DNA of 64,000 bases, from NCBI GenBank assembly GCA_963693285.1, contig OY848918.1, positions 21,277,484 to 21,341,483 on the forward strand, written 5' to 3'. Source of the DNA: Xestospongia muta (Eukaryota > Porifera > Demospongiae > Haplosclerida > Petrosiidae). Positions within the stretch are counted from its first letter, which is position 1. Each line of letters opens with the position of its first letter. This document shows positions 11,880-23,078 of this stretch, piece by piece. A program made the position numbers and the translations under genes. The notes beneath the pieces are model-generated. The model did no database searches. It saw nothing but the letters and a program-made list of their open reading frames with translations, and was not told where the DNA came from.

Positions 11880-14800
11880 TTAATAAAAGCTCAAGCAGTC
11901 ATATGTTAGACACTTAAAAAGTTCATCAAAAGGAGTGTTATCATCTATATCAGGATCTCTAAAAAAGCTTCCAGTCTCCATCGATCCTGAATTGCCAAGT
12001 TCAGGATAACCATCCCCAATCATGAACATTCCAGATTCTTTGACTTCAATTTTTGTACATTTTGTTAAACACTGATCAGCAACACACACATGTGTATCTG
12101 CCTGATGAAGTTCATAAACATTAAAGCCATCAGAAAGAGTTGAGTAGCCATTCGGACATTTATACCGAAATGACATAGCAAATAATGGATTGATCACACC
12201 TATTGCACCAGTAATGAGTTTTGAAGGTGCCCTACGAGAATCAACTAAAGCAGTATATCCAGTAATGTTTTTATTTGCTCCTCCATAATAAGTTCCTAAA
12301 ACACGAAGGTTAGGATCTGTTTGATAATGAGTCCAGAATGCACTTTTAGCAATATATAAGGGTATATTTATGTATTGATTGGACGTAACTACTCGGATAA
12401 CGTCACTTTTAGCAGGACCAAAATCTTTATGACAAAGACTTGTATCAAGAGCATGTGCCATACAATAGTCCAATGTGACATTACGTAAATTTTGTTTCTT
12501 CTTATTAATGTTAGGGATATCAGGGAAGTATTGTGAAGTAAAGTACTTATACATTTCAGTCAAAGTGTATGATAATGGAAGAGGATTGTCTTTTACTGTT
12601 TGTGCCCACTGAAAAGCAGTTCCATTTTCATCCACAGGTGGGTTTCCTCCAACTTGATATATTTTGTAGCTGCGGCGTTGATCATTGAATGATTGAGCAG
12701 CTTTTTTCTGAATATCAGTTGCCAACGATGCACTGACATCAACTGTTCCAGAGTATCCTGCAGAAGCTTTGACGTTGATACCAGAAGAACAAAGGTTAGA
12801 GTAGTTTGTTGCAGAAATTTCTGAACGCACTCCAAATCGACCGCCCATTTTCAATGCTGTAACAATGTGAGTTCCATACTGTTCAATAAATGTCAAATAA
12901 ACAGAATTTGTGGACGAGTTTAAAACCTCGGGAAGATAACGTACTCCATTGACAAAACCATCTGAGAATGGAGCATCATCTACTGAGGCACCATATGCTT
13001 CACACTGTGCCTGAGAACTGATGTATAATGTCTGACGACTTTGTGTAGATTGATGAACTTGCTGATAATCTGCACTAGCAGAGAAACTTGCTCCCCATCC
13101 CTTGAAACTTGCATCAACGTGTATTTTAAGAGAATCCATGTATGAAGCTGTATCTTTGTTGACTCTGCTAGAAAATGAAAAGGAACAGGACTGAGCATCA
13201 TTGACAGTAGTATGATCTGGTATTGAGTATCGACCATCAGCAGTAGTCAGACCTTGGTTATAACTGAATCGAAAAATCCCTAAACCTAAAAATCCCGAGT
13301 CCAAACCACCTGTGTTTTGAGGATTTCCCCTAAAAATATCATAGGATGACCCCAGATAACCAATGTTAGGATATTTTGGTGGTGATTCAGCTAAAGGTTC
13401 ATATATTACTAGAGAAAAAAAGCACAATAAATAAAATTATTATAATTACATGTCATTAAACATAATTATAGTTAGAAAGACAATGCATTACTCTTTTATT
13501 ATCAAATACATGCTGAAGGTTAGATTAATTTTTAATAATAAAAGTATGTAGTTTCCTATAGTTTTGTTGTTCATTGCTAATTTGTTTGATGTAATTTCTA
13601 ATTATTTAGCTTGTCATCATATGTTAACTATGTGAGGCTTTATCTCCTCACATTTTATCTAGAACACTTGCAGGCATATATTATGTTTGTCTTTTTCACT
13701 ACATAACTATGAAAAGATACATACATTAGCATTTTCATTACTGTTACTCACATCAATAGTTTATACATATATATATGATTAATCTCAAAAACTGCTCGAC
13801 AATTTTCTTTCATTTAAAATTTTAAACAAGTTGAAAATATTGAATTTTCTATTTGTGCTCTTCAAATAGATATGGACGGCTTGTGTAGAAAAAAGAAAGG
13901 AATTTAAACATGTTCGATACATTGATTAATCAGGAAGTGACATTTCTTTAACAATTACAGGTGTTCTAACAATTAACTATGGCTTCCTACCGGAAGAATA
14001 ATATAACTAATAATAAATGAAAAAATGCACTAAAGTGCTCAACCTCGCTGCGGTGCCCAGTGTAAATCTATACTGCAGAGTGCATGTAACATGTACATTT
14101 AAGACTGGACAAGGTGTGGTCAAATTATTGATGGAATCACATGATGCACATTGCAAATTGTTGTTTGATTTTTATTTTATTTTATTTATATTCTTTAGCT
14201 GCTCTAAGGTAAAACACTAAAGAAACAACTAGAAGAAAGTCTATTTATATAACAAAGCAAGAAACCTAAAAATAGAATATACCAAATAAGGAATATACTA
14301 AATATAAATAAAAGCTCTAAACTATGATATGGTAATGAAGTAAACAGTTCAGAAAGCAGTTTTATGTCTTGTTTAGGACGAATCTTCCCTCCGCCCGATT
14401 GGCGATAAGAATATTGACGGGGAGTGGGCGGGTTTAGATCTTGATTTCCTCCTGTTGCTCATCAGAGGAGTGTTTCGAGTTGTTTACGGATACTATCTTC
14501 AGTTACCTTCCGGAGTGAAATACCTTATTCTTGCTGGGGCACGTAGGCACACCAGCCACAGCAACTGAATGCTTATTATAGACAAGGCTCAGCAGCAAGA
14601 CAGATTTTAGTCACAGAACTCACTCCAGGCTGTCCAGACACCTGAAGCGCAACTAACGAGATGGAAACTGTGACAGTAATTCGACTAGCTTTTCTTATCT
14701 TTAGATTTAGATAAGCCTTCCTTCAAGAAGTGCTAACAAAGACCTGGTGCTTGTCCTAAAGAGAAATAGCTCTAGGATGTAAAAATGCTTGAGTGCCTTT

Positions 14801-15762
14801 TAATGGCTCAGCATTTCTCTTCAATCAAAGGGAAAAAAGCTTTGTCGTTTACTGGGTACTTTGCACTCTCATTGATATGTCTGTGAAGCTGTAACTGAGT
14901 AAGTAATAGTATCATTCAATTGACAAGCAAGATTAAGTGCTAGATTCGGTGATGAATGTTTCTCTGAGCCTTTACATGACGCTTTAAATGTTTCAATATT
15001 TCATATACAAAATTTATCTATTAGTAGCAGTTTTTTCAGTGCTTTGAGACGTTTCTTGAAAACGTTACTTTGCAAGTCCACAAAACACTTTTCAGAACTT
15101 TTCTAACGATTGCTTCAACCAACGGCCTTCTGTCTTGCTAATCCCTATTCCTTTAAAATTCTCTACAGCATACTAAAAAATCTCCACATTAATTTTTTTT
15201 TACTTTTCAAGAAACGGCACTTTACCTCTGCAGCCTGAAAATTCTTTTGCGAGTTTTAAGCTTTCATTTTCTTTGACGATGTTCTTGATACTACTGTTGT
15301 AAAGTCTGCATGTTTTTCTATTCGTTGCTAAATGTTGGTAGCTGCTAACGCTTTGCTTGCCAATTTATAGCAGTTCAAAAAAACAGGCAGTGCAGACACA
15401 CACACACACAAACACACTGACTAACTATAGTACCCTCGCTTTGCGCCCACGCACAGCGAGGTTAACTACCATAAAAATTCTGGTCCATCGTTTAGTGCAT
15501 ACAATACGCATGTACACGAAGAATGCGTAAAACGCCTGCAAGTAGTGTGCTAATGGTAGAAATCTTTACGCAGTTTCGTCAAAATAAAGTTTTAAATTTA
15601 AAAAATGTTATTAAATTAAGCTTCATATACTTTTAATTATTATTTTAGTGACTTACAGCACTCTTCTGTATCACATTGAGACAGTAATGATTGCTCTGGA
15701 AAGAGGTGGCAGTTAACCAGTACTGGTAGAAGACACATCATTAGAATTTGAGCGAAATCCAT
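11880..15762 (-). CDS. Pair B MACPF gene, M type, secreted, intact
   Basis: Predicted secreted perforin/complement-type protein of 538 aa. Exon 1 (15762-15657, 106 nt) encodes a signal peptide MDFAQILMMCLLPVLVNC and a short Cys-containing spacer, ending in phase 1 at a perfect GTAAGT donor. The intron (15656-13391) is 2266 bp, with acceptor CCTTTAG; exon 2 is 13390-11880. The in-frame 5' extension of exon 2 is intronic. Joined exons give S-E-S-P-P-K across the junction, matching the P paralogue. The MACPF signature YLTFIEQYGTHI lies near residues 200-211, followed by GG-rich MGGRFGV. The last ~200 residues are Cys-rich and end DCLSFY. No C-terminal membrane segment is evident. MACPF proteins commonly form membrane pores; the target here is unknown. 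Confidence 0.88.
14026..15499. mobile_element. Probable non-autonomous DNA element inside the M-gene intron
   Basis: The M intron is 773 bp in pair A and 2266 bp in pair B; the extra ~1.5 kb sits between segments that align in both (GGCTTCCTACCGGAAGAATA on the left, GGTAGAAATC on the right). The insert starts TGCACTAAA and ends TTTAGTGCA, and each end has an inner AACCTCGCTG in inverted orientation (about 14041-14050 and 15456-15465). No clear target duplication was found and no intact ORF is present, though stretches on the minus strand around 15100-15330 look like broken coding sequence. A CA microsatellite lies at about 15396-15416. Confidence 0.45.
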
Positions 15763-15948
15763 TCTGATATTTATTGTATATATTCGTTTTAATGTTTAGG
15801 GCAGGCGCAGGCCAAACTGACGATTAGTCTTGGAAATACCTTATTATAAATTCGATTCCTCGTCTAAAATTGTTCGTCATAAACTCCTCCCTCTCTTGTA
15901 AGTCTATTTAAGAGAAAAACGCGTTTTATAATTTATTTCACTGACAAG
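15763..15948. promoter_or_regulatory. Bidirectional promoter of pair B
   Basis: There are 186 bp between the facing ATGs. The GC-rich GGCAGGCGCAGGCC is followed by ACTGACGATTAGTC (15800-15830) and by CTCCTCCCTCTCTTGTAA (about 15884-15901); both have counterparts in pair A. TATA-like strings sit close to each gene: TATTTAAG (about 15905) towards P and an AATATATACAAT string read on the minus strand (about 15772-15784) towards M. Confidence 0.65.
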
Positions 15949-17630
15949 ATGTCTTTACTCTTTTACGGATTGTTATCACTGCTAGCATTAGGGAGTACAC
16001 TCGATGGTAAGTTGTTCTTTTGTTCACTCAGTATGTGTACACAAAGTAATTAAATTATTGCCTGGAGGATAAATCTTTCATTTTGCTTTACATACATACA
16101 GATTCACCACCTCGTTTTCCTAATATTGGTTATGTTGGAAGCACTTACAACATTTTCAAAGGAAATCCTCGTAGCACCACAGGATTAGACCCTGGATTTA
16201 CTCTGCGCAATCTCTGCAAATTTTCCTATCAAAATAACAACGAAACAGTTGATGGCCGTTATTCTATTCCAGATAACACACGTGCTACCGCTTCTTCCAC
16301 GTGTAGCTTTGATTTTACGTCAGAAACAACTGACAGTACTTCCTCATATTATGATTCTTTAAAGGTGGACGTCAGTGTTGACTTTGGTGGTTGGGGTGCT
16401 AGTTTTAGTGCTAGTGCTGATTACAAAGAAGTTCATGAAAACTCAGCTTCTCACGAGTATAGATACGTGTCGTCACATGCTACTTGTCAAGCATATATTG
16501 TTTCTGTTGAAATAGAAGATAAGACTTTGAATCCTGCATTTAAAAAAGCAGTGCAGAATCTCCCGTCAGAAACAACTACTTTAGAAGACTATGTCGACTT
16601 AATACAACATTGGGGAACACATGTTGTCACTTCTGTGACTATGGGGGGTCGTTATGGAGTTCAGTCATCAGTAACAAACAATGACTACACCTCTATGGTA
16701 TCAACTGGATTAGATATCAAAGTAGCAGCTAAATACTCTGGTATTGTTAGTTTAAATGCTAATGCAACAGCTAGCAGTGACAAAAAAAAAGCTAAAGAAT
16801 TTGAAAGTTATCGTACAGACTACCAGATTTATCAGGTTGGTGGTAAACCCCCACTCAGTGAAACAACGTCAACTTTTGAATGGGCACAGACCGTCAAAGA
16901 TAACCCTCTTCCTTTACTATATACATTATTTCCGCTTAGAAACTATATTACATCACAATACTTTCCTAATGACAAAGATATATCAATAAAGCAGTCAAAC
17001 CTGTATAAAGCGACTACTCAATATTGTCAGTCACTGGAACTACCTGATATTACCTTTTGTATAAACAATGGTCCAACGTCTACTCCAAAAATCGAAGTCA
17101 CCTTTGCAAAAAAATTTAGACCTCTACCATGTAGTGATTCTCATTATTCATTTTATACTCCAATTTTAGATAACCCTAATTACAGAATCCTTGGAACATT
17201 GAAAAAATCCCAAGAAAAAGATTCTACAGTTGTGATAGTAAATGGCCAAAACCATCCTAATGAGCTGATACGAAGTGCAAAAAGCTGGGATAAGATATAC
17301 TCGAGGCCTGATGGTCGTATGTCTGCCTTTAGACCAAATTGTGATGATGGATTTTTAAGTGTCTCTGATACGTTTTGTTGTGGTCAAAACATTGACTGTT
17401 TTGACTCTCTTCCAACCACCCTTCCCTGCATTGCTGTTCAATGTTTGTCAGAGTGCGGACATTATGGATTTTATGATAATACTAATATTTCTATGATATC
17501 TTTCGGAAATGGAGTCCTAGGAAATAACTTTCGCTATTATGGTTATACGTTTGCTAGGTATATGCAAGATTTCGCAATGCCACCAAGTGCAAAGAAATGC
17601 TTGAATTATAATTGTTTAACATTTATATAA
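15949..17630 (+). CDS. Pair B MACPF gene, P type, secreted, intact
   Basis: Predicted secreted MACPF protein of 528 aa. Exon 1 (15949-16006, 58 nt) encodes the signal peptide MSLLFYGLLSLLALGSTLD and ends in phase 1 at GTAAG. A 95-nt intron follows (16007-16101, ending ACATACAG), then exon 2 (16102-17630). The mature protein starts near SPPRFPNIGYVGSTY, very like the M protein. DGRYSIPD and GWGASFSASADY precede the MACPF signature YVDLIQHWGTH (about residues 183-193) and MGGRYGV. The tail has many cysteines (FCCGQN, CIAVQCLSECG, KKCLNYNCLTFI). The P and M families share the whole architecture, so they arose by an old inverted duplication. This copy differs from pairs C and D by one residue (T for M). 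Confidence 0.9.
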
Positions 17631-18180
17631 TTAATTTAATACTTGTTTATGTACCATCACAGCAACAATCACCATGATAGAAACATATGTATCATCATAG
17701 TAACAATTACCATAGCAACATTATCATGATATTACGAATTGGTTGTTTTAAGACTGAAAGCAATAGCTTTATACATTATGATATCAATTTTGTTACAAAC
17801 ATTTTAAAACCTTCCAATTATTTTAAAACTTTCTATGCATAATTGGTAAATGTAAAATTTAAAGATTATATGCATCAGTTTACTTATTTTTGAAACATAA
17901 ATGATTTGATTATAATTATAAGGAATGATCAGGAAAGGTAGGCTAAGCTTTTATAAACTTATGGATACAACCGATAACTTTTGTGTACACCTCCTGACAC
18001 ATAGATTGACAAGTAAAGCACACCATGTTATATAAGTGCAAACTGTATACATACCATAGCCTATTTACTTAAGTAATATACCTTTTATAGTTAAGATACT
18101 GTAAATGACTATCAAGAAAGATGACTAGTACTAGTGACATATATATGAAGTTCATTCCTGCATACACTTCACTGTTTGTA
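17631..18180. other. 3' flank of P gene B with CCATAGCAAC-type repeats
   Basis: No gene seen. The first ~90 bp hold imperfect repeats of ATTACCATAGCAAC (best copy 17706-17719). The rest is unremarkable AT-rich DNA that is retained in units C and D. Confidence 0.5.
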
Positions 18181-18185
18181 TGTAG

Positions 18186-18293
18186 TTAGACAATGTGATA
18201 GAGGAATTCAGTAGGATACATGGAGGACATCAACCAAATCCTCATTGTCTAGCTAGTTGTCAGACAATGTGTCAACTAGGATATCATCATTAG
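18186..18293 (+). other. Exon-like ORF LDNVIEEF, copy 1 of unit B
   Basis: An open stretch reads LDNVIEEFSRIHGG and ends CQLGYHH and stop, with four cysteines and two CxxxC-like spacings. The same segment recurs 2 kb downstream at 20166-20274, where it is preceded by a canonical acceptor (TTTTTACAG). Here the acceptor is replaced by TGTAGT. I do not recognise the peptide; it may be the last exon of a gene or part of a repeat. Confidence 0.35.
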
Positions 18294-18639
18294 CAGTTTA
18301 TCAACAATGTTCATTGGATATTTAAGTACAAACATCAGTAAAATATAACAAGAAACTAATAAGAAAATGACTAATTCCAAAGACTTAGTCCACCAAGACA
18401 TTTGATACTGATGGGAGTTAATCTGTTCCTTTTTCTTTATAGTAAGAAATCTATTGCAATATCTCTTTTACAATGTAGTTATCAGTAATGGGAATTGATT
18501 TGCTGTTTTCTTCACTAAGTCCAATCCCAAAACCAACTCGATATTTAATTTATATCTATTGTTTAGTTTCCATGCATAATTACCATTCTATAAAGGACCA
18601 ATAGAATCACAAATTCTAGGAATTATGTGGTCCATATAA

Positions 18640-18960
18640 AAAGCAACGGTACATATGTTACCATAACAACAATTACCTTAGCAACAACATGTGTGTTCTC
18701 ATAGCAATTATTACCATGGCAACGATTACAATTGATTTTTTAGTAATAACAATTATTATTATTATCAATGACGATGACCTTACAGCAGAGCTGAAGGTCT
18801 ACAACAAAATTTTAGATGTTTTATGTATTCATATAGTATCAGTTACTATGGTGACAATAACCATAGCAACGATTGCCATCATACTGTAACAATTACCATG
18901 ACAACATTACCATAGAGACAACATATACATCACCATATCAAGACTTACCAAAGCAACATC
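18640..18960. repeat. Cluster of X-box-like ATTACCATRGCAAC repeats
   Basis: Degenerate tandem repeats of a 14-mer, for example GTTACCATAACAAC (18657), ATTACCTTAGCAAC (18672), ATTACCATGGCAAC (18710) and ATAACCATAGCAAC (18857). The two half-sites with a 2-nt spacer resemble the RFX X-box consensus GTNRCC-N(0-3)-RGYAAC. A 66-codon hydrophobic ORF here is a by-product of the repeats. Confidence 0.55.
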
Positions 18961-19141
18961 ATTATGACATTAATGTAAAGCCAAGTATCACTTTAGGACT
19001 TTAAAAATTGTATTGTAGCATTATCTTTCAACATTCTTACTGGCATTGTAAAACCTACCAGTTATTTAATAAATAACTGTTGTCAAACTTCCATGAAAAA
19101 CTGCCAATAACAGAATTAAGATTTGATCTGGTGCTTTGTTT

Positions 19142-19551
19142 AGTATAGTATGTAAGTCAATTGCCTACTCTCGTTCACAGACTAGCTAACATTATATGGA
19201 ATTGGTCTGTTGCTTCGTATAATAATTAAGCCCATTGACTTTTCTTGTTCACAGACTAGTTAACAGTAAAACAGTTAAGTAAATTTGTCTGTTGCTTCAT
19301 ATAATGAGGAAGCCCATTGCCTTCTCTTGTTGACAGAGTAGTTAACAGTATAGGAAATTGGTCTGTTGCTTCGTATAATGAGGAAGCCTATTGCCTTCTC
19401 TTGTTCACAGACTAGTTAACAGTAAAAGAAATTGGTCTGTTGTTTCGTATAATGAGGAAGCCCATTGCCTTCTCTTGTTCACAGACTAGTTAACAGTATA
19501 GGAAATAGGTCTGTTGCTTCGTATAATGAGGAAGCCCATTGTCTTCTCTTG
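19142..19551. repeat. 74-bp minisatellite, about 5-6 copies
   Basis: The unit contains AGACTAGTTAACAGTAAAAG, GGTCTGTTGCTTCGTATAA and GAGGAAGCCCATTGCC. The spacing between successive ATTGCCT strings is about 74 bp. The orthologous arrays in units C and D have about nine to ten copies. Confidence 0.8.
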
Positions 19552-20165
19552 TTAAAAGTTATACATACAACCGATAGCTCTTGTACACCTCCTGACATAT
19601 AAACTGACCAGAAAAGCACACCATGTTATATAAATGCATACTGTATACTTACCATAGTCTATTTACTTAAGTATTACATCCTTTTATAGTTAAGATACTG
19701 TAATTGACCTTTAAAGTAGTTGGACTATCAAGTAAGATGACTAGTGATATGTATATGAAGTTCATTCCTGCATACACTTCACTGTTTTATGTAGTTAGAC
19801 AATGTGATAAAGCTATTACTAAACTATTACACCCTTCTACAGTTAAGATACTGTAATTGACCTTTAAAGTAGTTGGACTATCAACTAGTAATATGTATAT
19901 GAAGTTCATTCCTGCTTACACTTCACTGTTTTACATAGTTACACTGTAAAAATTGTTTTGTTAATTTAACTAATATATTATTATACAAGTTGCATGTAGC
20001 AAACTTAATATAATGCGAAAGTAAAAATAACACTGTTTTTATTACTGATATACTAATAGCTACATAAATCAAAACAATGTTATGTCTATTTTCACATCAT
20101 ATTAGTTTACAACCTGCAAACTGTATAACAATACATCGGTTAAATCAACAAATCAATTTTTACAG
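19552..20165. repeat. Duplicated intergenic segment
   Basis: No gene seen. TATGAAGTTCATTCCTGC followed by CACTTCACTGTTTT occurs twice here (near 19755 and 19898) and once near 18147, and AGTTAGACAATGTGATA recurs near 19793. The area grew by local duplication. Confidence 0.5.
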
Positions 20166-20274
20166 TTTAGACAATGTGATAGAGGAATTTAGTAGGATAC
20201 ATGGAGGACATCAACCAAATCCTCTTTGTCTAGCTAGTTGTCAGACAATGTGTCAACTAGGATATCATCATTAG
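20166..20274 (+). other. Exon-like ORF LDNVIEEF, copy 2 of unit B
   Basis: Starts directly after the acceptor-like TTTTTACAG and reads LDNVIEEFSRIHGG to CQLGYHH stop. It differs from copy 1 by L for H in the PNP-CLAS region. An open frame also extends upstream to an ATG at 20077, but similarity to copy 1 starts only at the acceptor, which favours an exon over the longer ORF. Confidence 0.35.
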
Positions 20275-21619
20275 CAGTTTGTCAACAATGTTCGTTGGAC
20301 ATTTAAGTACAAACATCAGTAAAAGGATAACAAGAAGCTCATAAGAAAATGACTAATTCCAAAGACTTATTCTAGCAAGATATTTGATACTGATCATCAG
20401 TAATTTTGGAGATGTATTAAGTCCATTAGAGGTAACCTTACTGATCTATAATAGCAGTTTACATACACCTATAACATTTCCCTATTAATGACATTGCCTC
20501 TTTGACTCATATTATGTATATTAATTTATAAGCACAAATATTGAATTATCTAAATTGATATTGATTGAAGGAATCATTTCTTGTAGAAACTATTTAAAAA
20601 TTATAAAAATACTACCAAATGATAAATATTAAAATAATGAGGATTGTTTAATGACATACATAATACAAATCTGGAATTTGACAAATGAATTCTTATTAAT
20701 GTAACCATGTCTACTTTATTCTCTATGCAATTATATTATTTACTAATATTTATTTTGAAATTATCAGTATTGAGAGCTATTGTCTTCTCCTGCTGTCACT
20801 GTGATGAAGAGTGATGAAAGTTAATCTGTTGCCTTCTCAATATATTTAATATATATATATATATATATACATACATACATACACACACACACACATATAT
20901 ATATATATTATATTGCCTACTCAGGCTTAGAATTGTTATCAGTAATGGAGTTGATCTGCAAGTTCCTTTGTTTAGTGCATAATCTATTGCCTTCTTATGT
21001 TCACAGTGTGTGTAACTATCATCCTGTACTCTAGTTGTTATAGATTCTATTATGATACAGTCCTATATATCCAGAATTGTCTCCAGAGCATGCTAAAACT
21101 ATGGTAGTTCAAAATTACGCATAAAGTATGAATATCGCCAAAGTTTTTGCAATACAGTACAGTGATACAATATAATTGTTAAGTAATTTTGTGTCACTAT
21201 TAAACATTAATTGTTAGCATCATTTGAAAACTTTTTTGAAATAAATTATTAATGATTACTGCTATACACAAATCTTATTGATATCATTACTGTTAGTATC
21301 CATCATTCTAATAGCAGAAGTTGTGCTTGATTCTTCTACTGTTATCTCTGTGTTCTTCTTTGAGCTATATACATTAAAAACTTCTGTTACTATTATCTTC
21401 CTGATGTCTGTAAACTTTTCTACATGTAAAAGTCATAAAACATAATTATTATATTGAGAATGGTAAGTCTTACAGCAATTAATACTAATTGTGAATACAT
21501 GGAATAATTCTAATAAATATATTTCTATTAAAAAGAAATTATCACAAGCAAACTGTATGCAAGTCAGACCATTTGATAGGTACTGCATTGAGGGTCAGTC
21601 CGTATTTTTAACTGTTAAA
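20275..21619. other. Intergenic stretch with AT/CA microsatellite
   Basis: No gene supported. A compound AT/CATA/CA microsatellite is at about 20840-20910. Position about 20690 (GAATTCTTATTAATG) is the empty form of the site into which the 3.9-kb transposon inserted in unit C. Confidence 0.6.
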
Positions 21620-21836
21620 TACGGAAGGGGCAGACGGACATTCCAATTCCGATTTCTTATATCTTCCAAGCACCTTTGCGTATTAAAAAATTCTAATTAA
21701 CGACCAAGTTGATGAGATCAATTTCTTATTCATAATTCCATTTTTGGCACGTGCGCCATTACTAGGCTTTTCTTGTTACTTAATAAAACGCGGAGCGCGA
21801 GTACCACGAGCCGTCTCTTAGAATCGAGCGTCAGCG
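21620..21836. mobile_element. MITE, 3'-truncated by deletion
   Basis: Starts TACGGAAGGGGCAGACGG right after GTTAAA, like the full 377-bp copies at 41580 and 58138. The right half is missing: relative to unit C, 571 bp are deleted at TCAGCG|TCGCTACC, taking the right end of the MITE and the start of the next gene. Confidence 0.75.
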
Positions 21837-21846
21837 TCGCTACCAA

Positions 21847-22702
21847 ATGGAGCTGAATTTCTCGAGTGATGCTGACAAAAAGAACTTTTTTCGACAACTA
21901 GAAATAGTGAAGTCAGTTTTGTCATCAAAGGAGTCACGACCACTCGACAATCGTGAGCTTCTTGGATTGTTATTGGACATGGCGGATGTGGATGATGATG
22001 GTGGTGGCAATGAGACAGTCAACGAAAGTAGTGGTGGACCTCAGACGGATATTGTTAACCCAATGTTGGAATTTCAGGTAATATCTAATGACAAGGAATG
22101 ACTGCCAATATTTAAGACATTATAGGTATTTTTACTGGTGGTGATGATGGAGACAATCAGTTGTTGTTTGATTGTGAGCAAAAGACATTTCATGAACTAG
22201 TAGCAGGACTGACTCAAGCATGTGACTGTCATGCTATAACGTGGGCAACATCATCTATAGTTCAGGTACAATGGCTTCATGTGTATTATAAGATATTTGT
22301 GATTTTGTGACTTGTAGATTGGACATGTACTATATACTAGTTGAGTTTCAGTGTCAGACTTGTCGATTTAAGCAATGGTGGGCCAGTTCAAGAGTATTTG
22401 GAGGGCATTGCTTGGGCAACCAAACGTTAGTACTTATTAAGAAGTTATAATAATCAATGTTTTTGTGTACTAGATGTGTTCATGCTTTAACATGTGCTGG
22501 AATTATACCTAGCCAGTACATTAACTTCAGCTGCTTTTTTTGCATTGGAACTGTTGGCAAGTTGTACATTAGATCAGGTATATTACATAATAAACCACAA
22601 GTCTAATGACTGTTTGGATTTGGTTTATAAATCACAAAGATATATAGTTGTTATATTTTTTAGATGGAGGAAACAATGTGGACTCATAGCTTCATCTTGG
22701 AG
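21847..22702 (+). pseudogene. Transposon-like multi-exon gene, 5' deleted (unit B)
   Basis: Coding-like blocks: 21847-22077 (FSSDADKKNFFRQLEIV, then an acidic/glycine DVDDDGGGNE), about 22130-22265 (TGGDDGDNQ, CDCHAITWATSS), about 22350-22424 (CQTCRFKQWWASS, FGGHCLGNQ) and 22474-22577 (CVHALTCAGIIPSQY, CIGTVGKLYI). Several blocks end at GT donors. The CxxC plus W-x-S followed by a hydrophobic FSG/AGxxP segment resembles N-terminal parts of transposon-derived proteins in sponges and cnidarians (from memory, low certainty). The first ~20 codons, with the start seen in units C and D, are deleted here, and the phase between the first two blocks does not match, so the model is incomplete or the gene is dead. 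Confidence 0.45.
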
Positions 22703-22830
22703 GGTATGGCATTAGCATCTTATATCCACTTGAAACTATGTTGCCAACAATTTTATAATTAGTACCAGATCTGTTTATCATTAAACCACATTATGTTGAC
22801 ATCTACTTTCTAGTTCATATGACATTGTAC

Positions 22831-23078
22831 CCTAAGTGATTTAACTTTAATAAAATCTTCTTATACGGTCATTTAATGATATTTCATTAGAGAAGATGTA
22901 AATGAGTAGGCTCCTTAATTTAAATCTATTAGTTTTTAATAACAGTCATAAACTGCTAGAGTTAAGTTGTCTATGAAAGAGCCATAAAAATATAGAGGCA
23001 AACATGGCTATGGCTCCTACTTGATATAGCAATTATGTATAAATTATTACTTCTTATGACATTTTAATACAGCACAAA
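22831..23078. repeat. Dispersed repeat, diverged copy (unit B)
   Basis: Shares TAACAGTCATAAACTGC, GCAAACATGGCTATGGC and TTCTTATGACATTTTAA with 2811-3011 and 10437-10637, outside the region covered by the gene-pair duplication. Confidence 0.5.

Noticed and set aside
12593..12835. ORFs nested in other frames of the MACPF exons
   Set aside because: They recur only because the main exon is duplicated and have no independent start, signal or domain.
13391..13427. In-frame upstream extension of the M-gene main exon (MCFFSLVIYEP)
   Set aside because: It lies before the CCTTTAG acceptor. The joined signal exon gives the same phase and junction as the P gene, so the extension is intronic.
18689..18889. 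Hydrophobic 66-codon ORF, repeated at 34350 and 54885
   Set aside because: It is a translation of the ATTACCATRGCAAC tandem repeats; composition reflects the repeat, not a membrane protein.
21491..21700. 69-codon ORF present in all units
   Set aside because: It runs across the GTTAAA target site into the MITE, so it is created by an insertion boundary.
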